Shown here: piece by piece, positions 22,385 through 32,427 of the stretch
Numbering within the stretch: position 1 is the first letter of the stretch
Layout: every line of letters starts with the position of its first letter
Assembly: GCA_021155855.1 (NCBI GenBank)
Contig: JAJNAZ010000002.1
Coordinates: forward strand, 1-64,000
Reading direction: 5' to 3'
Origin: Solirubrobacterales bacterium
Lineage (GTDB): Bacteria > Actinomycetota > Thermoleophilia > Solirubrobacterales > 70-9
Length of the DNA: 64,000 nt
Translations under genes and position numbers: made by a program
The notes under the pieces: model-generated
The model's database searches: none
What the model was told of the DNA's origin: nothing
Seen by the model: the letters and a program-made list of their open reading frames with translations, nothing else

Positions 22385-23169
22385 GGAGGGAATCTGACTC
22401 CGAAGAGCTGAAGTCGAGACAGGCGGATCGCCTGCACGAAGAGGCTAGCAACGCCCCCGGATTCGCCTCGGTCGGGACGCTCGGGCGGACGAGACGCGGG
22501 CCGACGATCCATGCTCGTGCGGCCCAGGCGGCGTGCGGCGCGACCGCGATCCGGACCGTGAACGGGGTGCACCAGAGGATCACCGTGTCGTAGCGACGCA
22601 GGTCGGCATCGGCGGGTATCTCATACTGCTGGTCGCCGACGTTCCCCTTCAGGCCACCGAGCATCGACCCGGTCGTCGACGGTGTCCGTGCCCGGCGTCA
22701 GGTAGACCTCGACGTCGACGCCGGGGTCGACGTCGAGGTCGGTGAAGGTGAGCAACCGCCGGCCGCCGGGCTGCTCGACCACGGTCGCCGTCCCGGTCCC
22801 CGCGTGTCCGTCGGCGCCCGCGAACGCGCCGCTGGCGAGCTCGACCGGCATCGATCCGGTCGCGCCCGGACGCTCGCCGCGCCCGGCAGCGCCCTCGCCG
22901 CTCAGCCCCCGGTCGCGCTCGTTGCCCGAGGCCTGCGCGGAGGGCACCGCCACGTCCTCCATCACCTCGACGTCGCGGAACCCGGTCCAGTAGCCGATCG
23001 CCACGGCGCCGGCGAGAACGGCGAGCCAGGTCCCCGCGAGCGCCAGGCCCAGTTCCGGACGCCGCCGTATCAGGACCAGGATCGCGATGCCGACGAGCGC
23101 GAGCCAGAGCGCGACCAGGACGATCGCGCTGCCTCGGGTCTCGGCAACGTAGCGCTGCAGGACCAGCAT
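22335..23169 (-). pseudogene. Membrane-anchored DM13-domain protein split by a 1-nt frameshift
   Basis: Frame A (22621-23169): TM segments then LLTFTDLDVDPGVDVEVYLTPGTDTVDDRVD; frame B (22335-22664): LGGLKGNVGDQQYEIPADADLRRYDTVILWCTPFTV. The two halves form one DM13 domain with the frame change near 22662. Confidence 0.75.
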
Positions 23170-23496
23170 CGGGATCCCGAGCGCGGCCGCGACCGCGAGC
23201 GCGGCGATCAGATCGGGCCGGTCCAGACCTCGGCTTTTATGCTGGCTTCGCCATCCGACGCTGCCGCGCGTTACTCAAGGGAATCTAAGATGAGCCGCCG
23301 ATGACCGGTGCGGGAACATCGCTTGGGTTCAGCTCCCAGGATCAGGAGACCGAGCTAGGCGACCTCCGTGGTTCGACCGGATTGTGAAGGCCGACGTGAC
23401 CGAGCGCACGACCGCCGCCTGGGCGGCCGACGACTGCTACCCGGACCGCAAAGCATCGGTCGAGTAGAACTGCCGGTTCGAAGGGAGGGAGATGGG

Positions 23497-25728
23497 TCAG
23501 GGCACCGGAACGGCCTCGAGTCGCTCGCCGAGCGAGCGCCAGGCGCGCGCCGCGTCGGCGAGCGCGACGGCGATCTCCGCCTCGGCGGCCGAGATCACGA
23601 TCCGGTCGCCGCCGGCTGCGCCGACGAGCACCAGGTCGATTCCCGCGTCCGCCAGCGCCTCGAGGCTCGCCCGTGAGCCGGCGAGCACGAAACCACCCGC
23701 ACCCTCGCCGAACAGGCAGGTCTCGCCCGAGCAGCCACGCAGCTCGACCAGCGGATCGAGATCCACCTCGAGCCCGATCTCGCCGGCGATAGCCATCTCG
23801 GCCAGCGCGCAGGCGAGGCCGCCGTCGGAGACGTCGTGGGCTGCCGTCGTCAGTCCCGAGCGGACCGCGTCGCGAACCAGCGCGATCGCAGCGCTGAGGG
23901 CGGCGATCGGCAGCGAAGGCAGGCCGGGCCCGAGCTCGCCGCGGATCTTCGCCAGCTCGGAGCCGGCGAGCGAGGGCGAGAACGGGCCGCAGACGGCGAT
24001 CGCGTCGCCGTCGCCCGCGGCGAGCCCGCCGGCGCGCGTCGGGTCGGGCAGCTCGCCGACCATGCCTACCACCGGCGTCGGGTAGATCGGGCCCTCCTCG
24101 GTCTCGTTGTAGAGCGAGACGTTGCCGCCGACGACCGGCACGCCGAGCGCCGCGCAGGCATCGGCCAGCCCCTGGGTCGACCGGTCGAGCTGCCAGGCGA
24201 CATGCGGCTTCTCGGGGTTGCCGAAGTTGAGGCAATTGGTCAACCCGAGCGGCTCCGCGCCCGAGCAGGCGAGGTTCTGCGCGCACTCGAGCACCGCCTC
24301 GATCGTTCCCGCATAGGGTTCGCACGCGACCCGGCGGCCGTTGCCGTCGATCGCGACCGCGATCGTCGCGTCCGCCTCGTGCAGGTGAAGGACTGCCGCG
24401 TCCACGGCTTCCGGCCGGCGCACCGTGTGCGAGAGCACAACCGAGTCGTACTGCTCGAACGCCCAGCGCTTGGACGCGATGCTGGGCGACGCAAGAAGTG
24501 CCAGCAACGTTGCGCCGGCCTCCTCGGCTCCGCTGCCGGCGCCGCCCGGGTCAGTCGTGGGCTCGGGTTCGCGGTTTCCGTAGATCCAGCTCTCGGGCTC
24601 CGCCGGCGCGAGGTCGTAGAGCGGGCAGCCGTCGACCAGCGCCCCGACCGGCATCTCACCGATCACCTCGCCGTCGCGCAGGACGCGAAAGTCCCCGCTG
24701 CCGGTGACCTCGCCGATTACGGCCGCGCCGGTCTCCCAGCGCTCGCAGAGCGCGATCACCTCGTCCAGCCGCTGCGGCTCGACGACAGCCAGCATGCGCT
24801 CCTGCGACTCGGAGACCATGACCTCGAACGGCTCCATGTCAGCCTCGCGCAGGGGCACGCGCTCGACGTCGATGTCGATGCCGACGCCGCCCTTCGATGC
24901 CATCTCCCCGGCCGAGGAGGTGAGCCCGGCCGCGCCGAGGTCCTGGAGCGCGACCAGCAGTCCGCGGTCGAGCAGCTCGAGGCAGCACTCGAGCAGCTTC
25001 GCCTCCTCGAACGGGTCGCCGATCTGCACCGAGGGTCGCTTTTCCTCACCGTGCTCGAGCTCCGCCGAGGCCAGTACCGAGGCGCCGCCGATCCCGTCGC
25101 GGCCGGTCGACGCGCCCATGAGCACGATCGCGTTGCCGGGCCCCGCGGCGGCGGAGCGGATCGTCGCCTCGGCGCGGGCGAGCCCCACGCACATCGCGTT
25201 GACGAGGCAGTTGTGCTCGTAGGGCGCCTCGAAGTAGACCTCCCCACCGACGGTCGGGACCCCGATCGAGTTGCCGTAGTGACCGATCCCGGCGACGACG
25301 CGGTCGAACAGATAGCGAGAGCGCTCCGACTCGAGCTCCCCGAAGCGCAGCGAGTCGAGCACGGCGATCGGCCGGGCGCCGAGCGCGAACACGTCGCGGA
25401 GAATGCCGCCGACGCCCGTCGCGGCGCCCTGAAACGGCTCAACCGCGCTCGGATGGTTGTGGGACTCGACCTTGAACGCGACCGCCCATCCGTCGCCGAT
25501 CGAGACCGCGCCGGCGTTCTCACCCGGTCCCAGCAGCACCCGTGCGCCCTCGGTCGGCAACCGTCGCAGCAGCTTGCGCGAGTGCTTGTACGCGCAGTGC
25601 TCCGACCACAGCAGGGAGAACATCGCCAGCTCGACGTCGTTGGGGGCGCGCCCGAGCAGGGTGACGATGCGCTCGAACTCGGCGTCGGTCAGCCCGAGCT
25701 CGCGGTGCCGAGTCTCGGAAACGGTCAA
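23497..25728 (-). CDS. purL: Phosphoribosylformylglycinamidine synthase subunit PurL
   Basis: [66 protein letters not shown]. Confidence 0.96.
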   Translation of the reverse strand: MTVSETRHRELGLTDAEFERIVTLLGRAPNDVELAMFSLLWSEHCAYKHSRKLLRRLPTEGARVLLGPGENAGAVSIGDGWAVAFKVESHNHPSAVEPFQGAATGVGGILRDVFALGARPIAVLDSLRFGELESERSRYLFDRVVAGIGHYGNSIGVPTVGGEVYFEAPYEHNCLVNAMCVGLARAEATIRSAAAGPGNAIVLMGASTGRDGIGGASVLASAELEHGEEKRPSVQIGDPFEEAKLLECCLELLDRGLLVALQDLGAAGLTSSAGEMASKGGVGIDIDVERVPLREADMEPFEVMVSESQERMLAVVEPQRLDEVIALCERWETGAAVIGEVTGSGDFRVLRDGEVIGEMPVGALVDGCPLYDLAPAEPESWIYGNREPEPTTDPGGAGSGAEEAGATLLALLASPSIASKRWAFEQYDSVVLSHTVRRPEAVDAAVLHLHEADATIAVAIDGNGRRVACEPYAGTIEAVLECAQNLACSGAEPLGLTNCLNFGNPEKPHVAWQLDRSTQGLADACAALGVPVVGGNVSLYNETEEGPIYPTPVVGMVGELPDPTRAGGLAAGDGDAIAVCGPFSPSLAGSELAKIRGELGPGLPSLPIAALSAAIALVRDAVRSGLTTAAHDVSDGGLACALAEMAIAGEIGLEVDLDPLVELRGCSGETCLFGEGAGGFVLAGSRASLEALADAGIDLVLVGAAGGDRIVISAAEAEIAVALADAARAWRSLGERLEAVPVP

Positions 25729-25843
25729 CGGGTGCCGGGGCTGCGGCCGATCACGAGGACGCAGTATCGCGGCTCTGCACGTCGTCTTTCAGTGCGGCCA
25801 CTCGGCCGCTTCTTCCGGCATCCGCCCGTGTTGTCATGGGGAC

Positions 25844-27037
25844 GTGGGTGATTCGAGACCCAGCCGCCGGGCTGCGCCGATCCTCTTCGGGCTCGCGGCG
25901 CTCGCCGTGCTCGCCGTTCCGGCGGGCGCCGGCGCGGGCCCGCTCGGACAGAAGCCGAAGGAGGTCAAGCTTTCGACCACCGGCCAGGACTCCGAGCTGA
26001 TCACGTCCGTACCGATCGCGAATGCGCCGGGGCTGAAGGAGCGCACCGCGATCTCGCTCGGCCCGGACAAGCTGAAGCGAATCGAGGCCGGAGACCGGAT
26101 GCGGGTCAGCGGCGAGGTCCAGGTGTCGACCACCTGCGTCGCCCGCGGGACGCGCTGCGTCGGGCGTCGCTACGAGTTCAACCCGACGGTCTCCGCCCGG
26201 ATCGTGCTCTCGAACACGTCCGAGCCGATCGGCGCATCGATCCCCCTTTCGGAGCCGAAGTCGGTGCTCTGCAAGCAGCGGCGGCCGAATCGCAATCACC
26301 ACTGCACGCTCGCGTTTCCCAACGTCGAAACCCCGATCCTCGACCTCGTCTCGCTCCCCTGCCCCGACAACGCCTGCTATGTGAACCTGATCGTGGGCGC
26401 CTCGCACAAGAAGGCCGAGCGCGGCACGCGGGTCGTGCTCGGCGCCGATCGCCCCGACGGCGGCGTCGCCCAGGACAAGGGTCGGCTCAACGTGGTTCAG
26501 GCGCGAGGCGACGTGCCGGTGCCGACCGTGCAGGCGAGCGCCGAGCTGCTCAACACGTCGCTGCCGCTCACGGAGGGCAAGAAGCTCAAGCGCCGGGTGA
26601 TCCACTCGGTGCCGATCACGGCGCCGCGCAAGGACGAGGTGCTCGCCTTCGACGGCAGCTACCTCGCGACCATCGAGCAGTTGAGGTTCAACACCTTCCT
26701 CGGCACCCGGGTGATCCTCGGCGAGTCGCCGATCTCGACCGAGCCCACCGGCCTCGCCAAGAGCGGTGTGCAGTTCCGCGGCGAGGCCACCGAGTCCAAC
26801 GGCTTCAACTGCACCCAGGGCCGCAGCGGCTATCCGACCCCGTGCACGGTGCTCAAGGCGGGCGCGATCCGGATCACCCAGGACGCGATCGAGCCGGCCA
26901 CCGGGCAGCCCGCGACCCTCTACGTCAACCTGGTCGGCTCGTCGAAACCGCTGCTGGCGAGGGAGATCAGGGGAGCCCCGCAGGTGCCGGTCGCGCCGAG
27001 CGCCGGGCTCACGGTCGCGCGTTACGCGCTCGAATAG
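25844..27037 (+). CDS. Secreted protein of unknown function
   Basis: GTG start; signal peptide VGDSRPSRRAAPILFGLAALAVLAVPAGAGAGP; no recognised domain. Confidence 0.6.
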   Translation: MGDSRPSRRAAPILFGLAALAVLAVPAGAGAGPLGQKPKEVKLSTTGQDSELITSVPIANAPGLKERTAISLGPDKLKRIEAGDRMRVSGEVQVSTTCVARGTRCVGRRYEFNPTVSARIVLSNTSEPIGASIPLSEPKSVLCKQRRPNRNHHCTLAFPNVETPILDLVSLPCPDNACYVNLIVGASHKKAERGTRVVLGADRPDGGVAQDKGRLNVVQARGDVPVPTVQASAELLNTSLPLTEGKKLKRRVIHSVPITAPRKDEVLAFDGSYLATIEQLRFNTFLGTRVILGESPISTEPTGLAKSGVQFRGEATESNGFNCTQGRSGYPTPCTVLKAGAIRITQDAIEPATGQPATLYVNLVGSSKPLLAREIRGAPQVPVAPSAGLTVARYALE

Positions 27038-27123
27038 GCGACCCGTCAGGAGTCCGGCTGCGGGGCGCCCGCGACCTCGACCACCCCCAGCGGTTGCCGC
27101 CAACGTGCTCGGCGCGATCGTGA

Positions 27124-28134
27124 TCAGCCCGGCGCGACTGCGGCCTTCTCGCGGGCACGCTCCTCGCCCGCCTCGCTGGCGAGCTCGTAGCCGAGCTCGA
27201 CCAGCATGTCGCCCGCGACCGCCTCGTACTCGGCCACGTCGGTGGGAGTCATCGCCTCGCGCCACATCCCGACCCGGTCCGAGCGCGGCGGCTCCTTCGC
27301 CAGCCGATGGCTCTCCAGGCGCGCCGCCGCCGGCTGCGGGGGGCGGTGCTTGCGCGGCAACTCGCGGGCCTTCTCCGCCAGCCGCTCCTCGGCGCGCTCG
27401 TGGTAGGTGAGCATCACCGGGTCGAACTCCAGCTCGACGAACTCGCAGATCCGGCGCAAGACGCCCTCGGTGTCGGCGACCAGATCCTCGAATCGGATCT
27501 CCATGTAGTGCTCGACCGAGGGGGCCATCTTGCGGGCCTTGCGGATTCGGTTGCGCCATAGTCGGGCAGACTCGCCGTAGGTCTCGGGCCCCCAGTTCAT
27601 CCGCAGATGCGAGAGGGAGACGTCACGCCCGTCGCGGATGATGTGGACGAAGCGGGCCTCCGGCAGCACCCGCTGGATCCGGCGCATCTCCTTGACGTAG
27701 CCGGGGGTCTTGTCGCCGAAGCGCTCCTTGCCCTCGCGCTCGGCGTAGAGCATGTAGAAGGCGCGGATCGCGTCGGCGGCGGTGACCGGGTCGAGCTCCG
27801 CGTAGCGCGCCCGCAGCTCATTCGCGTCGAGGTGGAAGTCGCCCCAGCGCTTGTGGTCGATGATCAGGTCGGCGAGCTCGTCGGCGGAGTGCTTGCGCCG
27901 CTCCTGGGCCTTGATCATCTTCGGCACCCAATGGGTCTCGCCGGGGATTGCGAGCTCGGGATGGGAGTCGAGCATCAGCCGGATCAGGGTCGTGCCCGAG
28001 CGGGTGACGCCGCAGACGAACGGCGCCGGGGGCGGCTGCGGCGTGCGGCCGCGCAGGCGCCGGCCCGCGAGCACGATGCGCGCCCGCTGCCGGTAGCGAT
28101 CGAGTGTGTCGGTGAATCCCATCGGGGCGTTCAA
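27124..28134 (-). CDS. Sulfotransferase family protein (ST1)
   Basis: 5'-PSB motif VTRSGTTLIRLMLDSHPEL, 3'-PB motif RFVHIIRDGRDVSLS; ATGA overlap with the upstream GT. Confidence 0.88.
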   Translation of the reverse strand: MNAPMGFTDTLDRYRQRARIVLAGRRLRGRTPQPPPAPFVCGVTRSGTTLIRLMLDSHPELAIPGETHWVPKMIKAQERRKHSADELADLIIDHKRWGDFHLDANELRARYAELDPVTAADAIRAFYMLYAEREGKERFGDKTPGYVKEMRRIQRVLPEARFVHIIRDGRDVSLSHLRMNWGPETYGESARLWRNRIRKARKMAPSVEHYMEIRFEDLVADTEGVLRRICEFVELEFDPVMLTYHERAEERLAEKARELPRKHRPPQPAAARLESHRLAKEPPRSDRVGMWREAMTPTDVAEYEAVAGDMLVELGYELASEAGEERAREKAAVAPG

Positions 28135-29228
28135 GCTACCCGTTCGAGCAGCTCCCCGAACCCGCGGACGGTGTCCTCCCAGCGACGCTCGGTGTCGCGC
28201 ACCTCGACCGCGCCGGCGGCCAGGCGGGTGCGTTCGTCGTCGTTGCCGAGGCGCTCGATCGCGGCCCGGAGCGCGCTTGGGTCCGGTTCCAGCGCCGGGA
28301 TCCCGGATCTCGCCGTCCCGCTCGGATGCGAGGCGACGAGCACCCCATTGACGCCGTCGCGGACGGCCTCGTTCATCGGCGGGGCATCATTGGTGATCGA
28401 CGGCATCCCGAACGCGATTGCCTCATAGAGCGGCAGCCCGAGCCCTTCCCAGCGAGCCGGGGAGAGGCAGACGTCGCAGCTTGCGACCTCACGCAGGTGC
28501 TCGGCGGTGGGCTTGTCACCGACGTCGAGGACGATCCGTGAGTCGCGCCGCGCCGCCCGCTCGGCGGGCCGCAGGTGCCTGCGCTCGACCTGAGCCTTGA
28601 CCAACAGCCGCAGGCGCGGGTCGTCGGTCCCCATGAAGGCCTCCAGCACCGGCTCGAGCGGCTTTCGATGGCCGAGGAAGCCGCCGGGGAAGACGTAGGT
28701 GACGGTGGCCCGGTCCGCGGTCCTCGGTCCACGCTGCTCGGCGATCGCCAGCAGCTCGGGGTGACAGCCCCAGGGGATGTAGGGCGTTTCGAGGCCGAGC
28801 TCGTGGTAGCGCTGTTGCTCGGCGCGGGTGAGCGAGAAGACGACCTCGTAGGCGTCCCGCGCGCCGGCCACGTGATCGGCCGTGAAGTGCTCCCAGACGA
28901 AGCGTCCGATCGTCGCCACACCTCGGGCGCGCAGCGAGGCGAGCTCGGCGAACTGGTAGTTCTGGTCGCAGAAGACCGCCTCGATCCGGTTCTCTACGAC
29001 CCAGCGCTCGTACTCGTCGCCGCGGATCTCGTACTCGGACGCCTCGGTGACCCGGGGCTGATCCCAGACGTCATCGCGGTTGAGGGCGCCCGGCCGAGGC
29101 CCCCGCTCCTTCTTCGGTCGGGCGAGGACGAACGTCTGGTGGCCGAGCTGGTCGAGCGCCGAGCGCGTCTGGCGGCCGACCACCGGCTGGCCGCGGTTGA
29201 ACCACTTGCTCACCACCCCGATCCGCAT
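28131..29228 (-). CDS. Glycosyltransferase (GT4-like, GT1 of block)
   Basis: MRIGVVSKWFNRGQPVVGRQTRSALDQLGHQTFVLARP...SCDVCLSPARWEGLGLPLYEAIAFGMPSITNDAPPMNEAV. Confidence 0.85.
   Translation of the reverse strand: MRIGVVSKWFNRGQPVVGRQTRSALDQLGHQTFVLARPKKERGPRPGALNRDDVWDQPRVTEASEYEIRGDEYERWVVENRIEAVFCDQNYQFAELASLRARGVATIGRFVWEHFTADHVAGARDAYEVVFSLTRAEQQRYHELGLETPYIPWGCHPELLAIAEQRGPRTADRATVTYVFPGGFLGHRKPLEPVLEAFMGTDDPRLRLLVKAQVERRHLRPAERAARRDSRIVLDVGDKPTAEHLREVASCDVCLSPARWEGLGLPLYEAIAFGMPSITNDAPPMNEAVRDGVNGVLVASHPSGTARSGIPALEPDPSALRAAIERLGNDDERTRLAAGAVEVRDTERRWEDTVRGFGELLERVA
28712..28732 (+). repeat. Three heptamers (GGTCCGC GGTCCTC GGTCCAC) within the GT gene
   Basis: Direct reading; reverse complement of the GGACCNN heptamer type seen in recQ. 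Confidence 0.65.
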
Positions 29229-30319
29229 CAGGAAACGCTTTCGACCAGGCCCGCTAGACCCTCAACCGTGTGCCGCCAGCTGCGCTCGCCGTCGCGCAGC
29301 TCCAGCGCGCCCCGGGCGAGCCGCTGACGCTCGGTCGCGTCCGCGAGTCGCTCGATCGCCGCAGTGAGCTGGTCGAGATCAGGGTCGAAGGCCGGGAGGC
29401 CCGAGCCGGCTTCCCCCCAGGGCACGGAGTCGACGCAGATCCCGTTGACCTGATCGAGGACGATCTCGTTCATCGGCGGCGAGTCGTTGGTGATCGAGGG
29501 GATCCCGAAGGCGAGCGCCTCATACAGTGGCAAACCGAGCCCCTCCCAGCGGGAGGGCGACAGGCAGACGTCGCAGGCGGCGAACTGGCGCAAGTGCTCG
29601 TCGGTCGGCCGGTCCTCGAGCTCGATCAGCACCCGCCGGTCGCCCCCCGCCGCCTTCTCCAGCCGGCCGGCCCTGCGGTCCACCTGGCCGCGGATCAGCA
29701 GCCGCAAGCGCGGGTCGCTCGTGCGAACGAAGGCCTCGACGATCTCGGGAAACGGCTTGCGCTTGCCCATGAAGCTGCCCGGGACGTAGAAGCGGACCAG
29801 ATCATCGGCGCCGCGGGCGGCACGAACCTCGTCGGCGATCCCGATCAGCTCCGGGTGACAGCCCCAGCTGAGCAGGGGGCTGTCGATGCCCAGCGTGCGG
29901 TAGCGCTCCCGCTCGGCGCGGGTGAAGGAGTAGATGACGTCGTAGGCCTCTCGCGCCGGCATCGCGTCCTCGGGTGCGAACGATTCCCAGACGAAGCGGC
30001 CGATCGTCCGCACGCCCTCGCGACGCAGGCCGGCGATCTCGGCGAACTGGTCGTTCTGGTCGCAGAGCACCGCCTGGATCCCGTACTCGCGGACCCACGC
30101 CAGGTACTCGTCCGCCGGGATGTCGGCGGCTCCCGAGTGGGTGACGCCGGGCTGATCCCAGACCGGATCGGGGACCCGCTCGAGCTGGGCGCGGGGGCCC
30201 TTGCCCTGCTTCGCGAGTATGAAGGTCTGATGGCCGAGCTCGTCGAGCGCCGAGCGGATCTGGCGCGACACAACCGCCTGCCCGCTCGCGAACCACTTGG
30301 TCACGATCCCTATGCGCAT
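29228..30319 (-). CDS. Glycosyltransferase (GT4-like, GT2 of block)
   Basis: MRIGIVTKWFASGQAVVSRQIRSALDELGHQTFILAKQ...CDVCLSPSRWEGLGLPLYEALAFGIPSITNDSPPMNEIV; start moved from the over-extended ORF. Confidence 0.85.
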   Translation of the reverse strand: MRIGIVTKWFASGQAVVSRQIRSALDELGHQTFILAKQGKGPRAQLERVPDPVWDQPGVTHSGAADIPADEYLAWVREYGIQAVLCDQNDQFAEIAGLRREGVRTIGRFVWESFAPEDAMPAREAYDVIYSFTRAERERYRTLGIDSPLLSWGCHPELIGIADEVRAARGADDLVRFYVPGSFMGKRKPFPEIVEAFVRTSDPRLRLLIRGQVDRRAGRLEKAAGGDRRVLIELEDRPTDEHLRQFAACDVCLSPSRWEGLGLPLYEALAFGIPSITNDSPPMNEIVLDQVNGICVDSVPWGEAGSGLPAFDPDLDQLTAAIERLADATERQRLARGALELRDGERSWRHTVEGLAGLVESVS

Positions 30320-30330
30320 GCGACCTTCGG

Positions 30331-31272
30331 CTACGACGCTTCGATCCGAGCCGTGGCTCGCTCGACCGCGTCGGCGCCGATCGGGTACTCGAGCTCGGCC
30401 AAGAGATCGCCCGCCACCGCCTCGAACTCCGCCCGTTGATCGGCGCTCATCTGGGTTCGCCAGCGGGCGACACGGTCCGCGCTCGGCGGCTTGGTCGTCA
30501 TCGCGTGCGTGGCCATCCGCCGCTCGACGCTGAGCTCCTGCGCCCGCCCGTCGCCGGGCAGCGCCCGCGCCATCTCCTGCAACCGCTCTCCGGAGCGCTC
30601 GTGGTAGGCGAGCATCGCGTCGTCCCAGGGGAGTTCGATGAACCCGCTCACCCGTCGCAGCACCGGCTCGGTGTCGAGGATCAGGTCCTCGTAGCGGATC
30701 TCGGTGTAGTGCTCGAGCTGCGGCGAGTCCTCGCGTGCCTTGGTGACCTTCTTTCGCCACCGCCGGGCGACGTCGGCCGCGCTCAGGTCGCGGACGGTCC
30801 GATCGAGGACCGAGAGCGCGACGTCGCGACCGTCGCGGATCACGTGCACGAAGCGTGCCTCGGGAAGTGCGCGCTGGATCAGCTTCATCTTCTGCACGTA
30901 GGTCGGCGTCTTCTCGCCCCAGCGGGGCTTGCCCTGCTGCTCCATGTAGGCCTCGTAGAAGGTGCGCACCACGGGGCCCGGCTTGATCTCCGGCAGCGCC
31001 CGCAGGCGCCCGAGCATCTCCTCGTCGCTGAAGCCGAAGTCGTCCCACTCGCGCGCCGACTTCATCGCCGCCAGCGCGTCCTCAGCGGTGGCGTCGTCCT
31101 TGCGCGCCGCCTTGATCAGGTCGGGGACGAAGTGGGTCTCGGGCGGGATCGTGAGCTGCGGGTGGGCGTCGAGCATCATCCGCAACAGCGTCGTGCCGGA
31201 GCGGTTCATGCCGACCACGAACACGGCGGGGGTGCGGCGTGCGTCGTCCTTATGTCGCTTGAACAGTCGCAT
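30331..31272 (-). CDS. Sulfotransferase family protein (ST2)
   Basis: MNRSGTTLLRMMLDAHPQL; RFVHVIRDGRDVALS. Confidence 0.88.
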   Translation of the reverse strand: MRLFKRHKDDARRTPAVFVVGMNRSGTTLLRMMLDAHPQLTIPPETHFVPDLIKAARKDDATAEDALAAMKSAREWDDFGFSDEEMLGRLRALPEIKPGPVVRTFYEAYMEQQGKPRWGEKTPTYVQKMKLIQRALPEARFVHVIRDGRDVALSVLDRTVRDLSAADVARRWRKKVTKAREDSPQLEHYTEIRYEDLILDTEPVLRRVSGFIELPWDDAMLAYHERSGERLQEMARALPGDGRAQELSVERRMATHAMTTKPPSADRVARWRTQMSADQRAEFEAVAGDLLAELEYPIGADAVERATARIEAS

Positions 31273-31360
31273 GGCGGAGAGGCCGCGGCCCCCGGCGAGA
31301 GCATGGGCGGGGGTCGCAGGCGAGCCGAAAAGGATGGCAGAGACGGCCAGGCCGCGTCGC

Positions 31361-32380
31361 TCAGTCGCCGCGCTCGGAGCGATCCTTCGCCCACGCCCAC
31401 TCGTCGGGCGAAATCCATGTGTCGCGCGGGGTCACCGTCTCGTAGCCGAGCTCGTCGAGCAGGTAGCCGGCAGCCTGCTCGAACTCCGCGTTCTCGGCGT
31501 CGCTCATCTCTCGCCTCCAGACCGCGACCCGGTCGGCGTTGGGCGGCTTGGTGGTCATCGCGTGCGCCGCGACCCGCTCGCCGGCCTCGCGCTCGGGCCG
31601 GCCCTTCTTCGCCGGCAGGGCGCCCGCCATCTCCTGGAGGCGCTCCTCCGCTCGCTCGTGGTATCCCAGCATCGCCGGGTCGAAGTCGAGCTCGATGAGC
31701 TCGCAGACGCGGCGCAGGATCGCCTCGGTGTCGCTGATCAGGTCCTCGTAGCGGACCTCGATGTAGTCGCCTTTGTCGATCTCGGCCGCATTCTCGCGCG
31801 ACTTGATGATTCGCTTGCGCCAGCGTCGCGCCATCTCGCGCGGCGGCACCGGTTCCTTGCCGCGCTTGACCACGCGCGCGTTCTGCGACAGGCCCGCGTC
31901 GCGACCGTCACGGATCACGTGGATGAAGCGCGCCTCCGGCAGCGTTTTCTGGATCTTCTTCATCTTGCGCACGTAATCGGGGGTCTTGTCGCCCCAGCGC
32001 GGCTTGCCGTGCCTGTGCGCGTAGAGCAGATAGAAGGCTCGCAGCGCGTCGGCGGTGTTGAACCGCTCGAGCTGCTCGAAGCTGGCGAGCAGATCGTCCT
32101 CTGCCAGCCCGAAGTCGTTCCAGCGCCGGCGCTCGTCGCGAACGATCGCCCGCGAGGCGATGCTGGGGTTGAAACGGAGCCTCCCCGAGGCCTGGATGAA
32201 CGGGAGCACGAAATGCGTTTCGGGAGGGATCGCGAGCTGGGGATGGGCATCGAGCATCATTCGCAACAGCGTCGTGCCGGAGCGCCCGACGCCGACCACG
32301 AACGGAGCCGGCGCGGGGGGCTCGGACCGGCCGCGGAGGCGGCGGTTGCGCAGGAATTTGATCGAGTAGTTCAGGGCCAA
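31361..32380 (-). CDS. Sulfotransferase family protein (ST3)
   Basis: VGRSGTTLLRMMLDAHPQL; RFIHVIRDGRDAGLS. Confidence 0.88.
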   Translation of the reverse strand: MALNYSIKFLRNRRLRGRSEPPAPAPFVVGVGRSGTTLLRMMLDAHPQLAIPPETHFVLPFIQASGRLRFNPSIASRAIVRDERRRWNDFGLAEDDLLASFEQLERFNTADALRAFYLLYAHRHGKPRWGDKTPDYVRKMKKIQKTLPEARFIHVIRDGRDAGLSQNARVVKRGKEPVPPREMARRWRKRIIKSRENAAEIDKGDYIEVRYEDLISDTEAILRRVCELIELDFDPAMLGYHERAEERLQEMAGALPAKKGRPEREAGERVAAHAMTTKPPNADRVAVWRREMSDAENAEFEQAAGYLLDELGYETVTPRDTWISPDEWAWAKDRSERGD

Positions 32381-32427
32381 GGCGAGCGCCGACGGCGCCG
32401 GACGCGAATTGGATGCCGGCGGGCAGT

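Noticed and set aside
23230-23496. Possible small gene or relic in the DM13-purL gap (e.g. ...WFDRIVKADVTERTTAAWAADDCYPDRKASVE*)
   Set aside because: No start codon, homology or regulatory signal could be supported from sequence alone.
29228-31048. 606-aa ORF as one long glycosyltransferase
   Set aside because: Upstream half is out-of-frame sequence over the ST2 gene; the GT starts at MRIGIVTKWF (30319).
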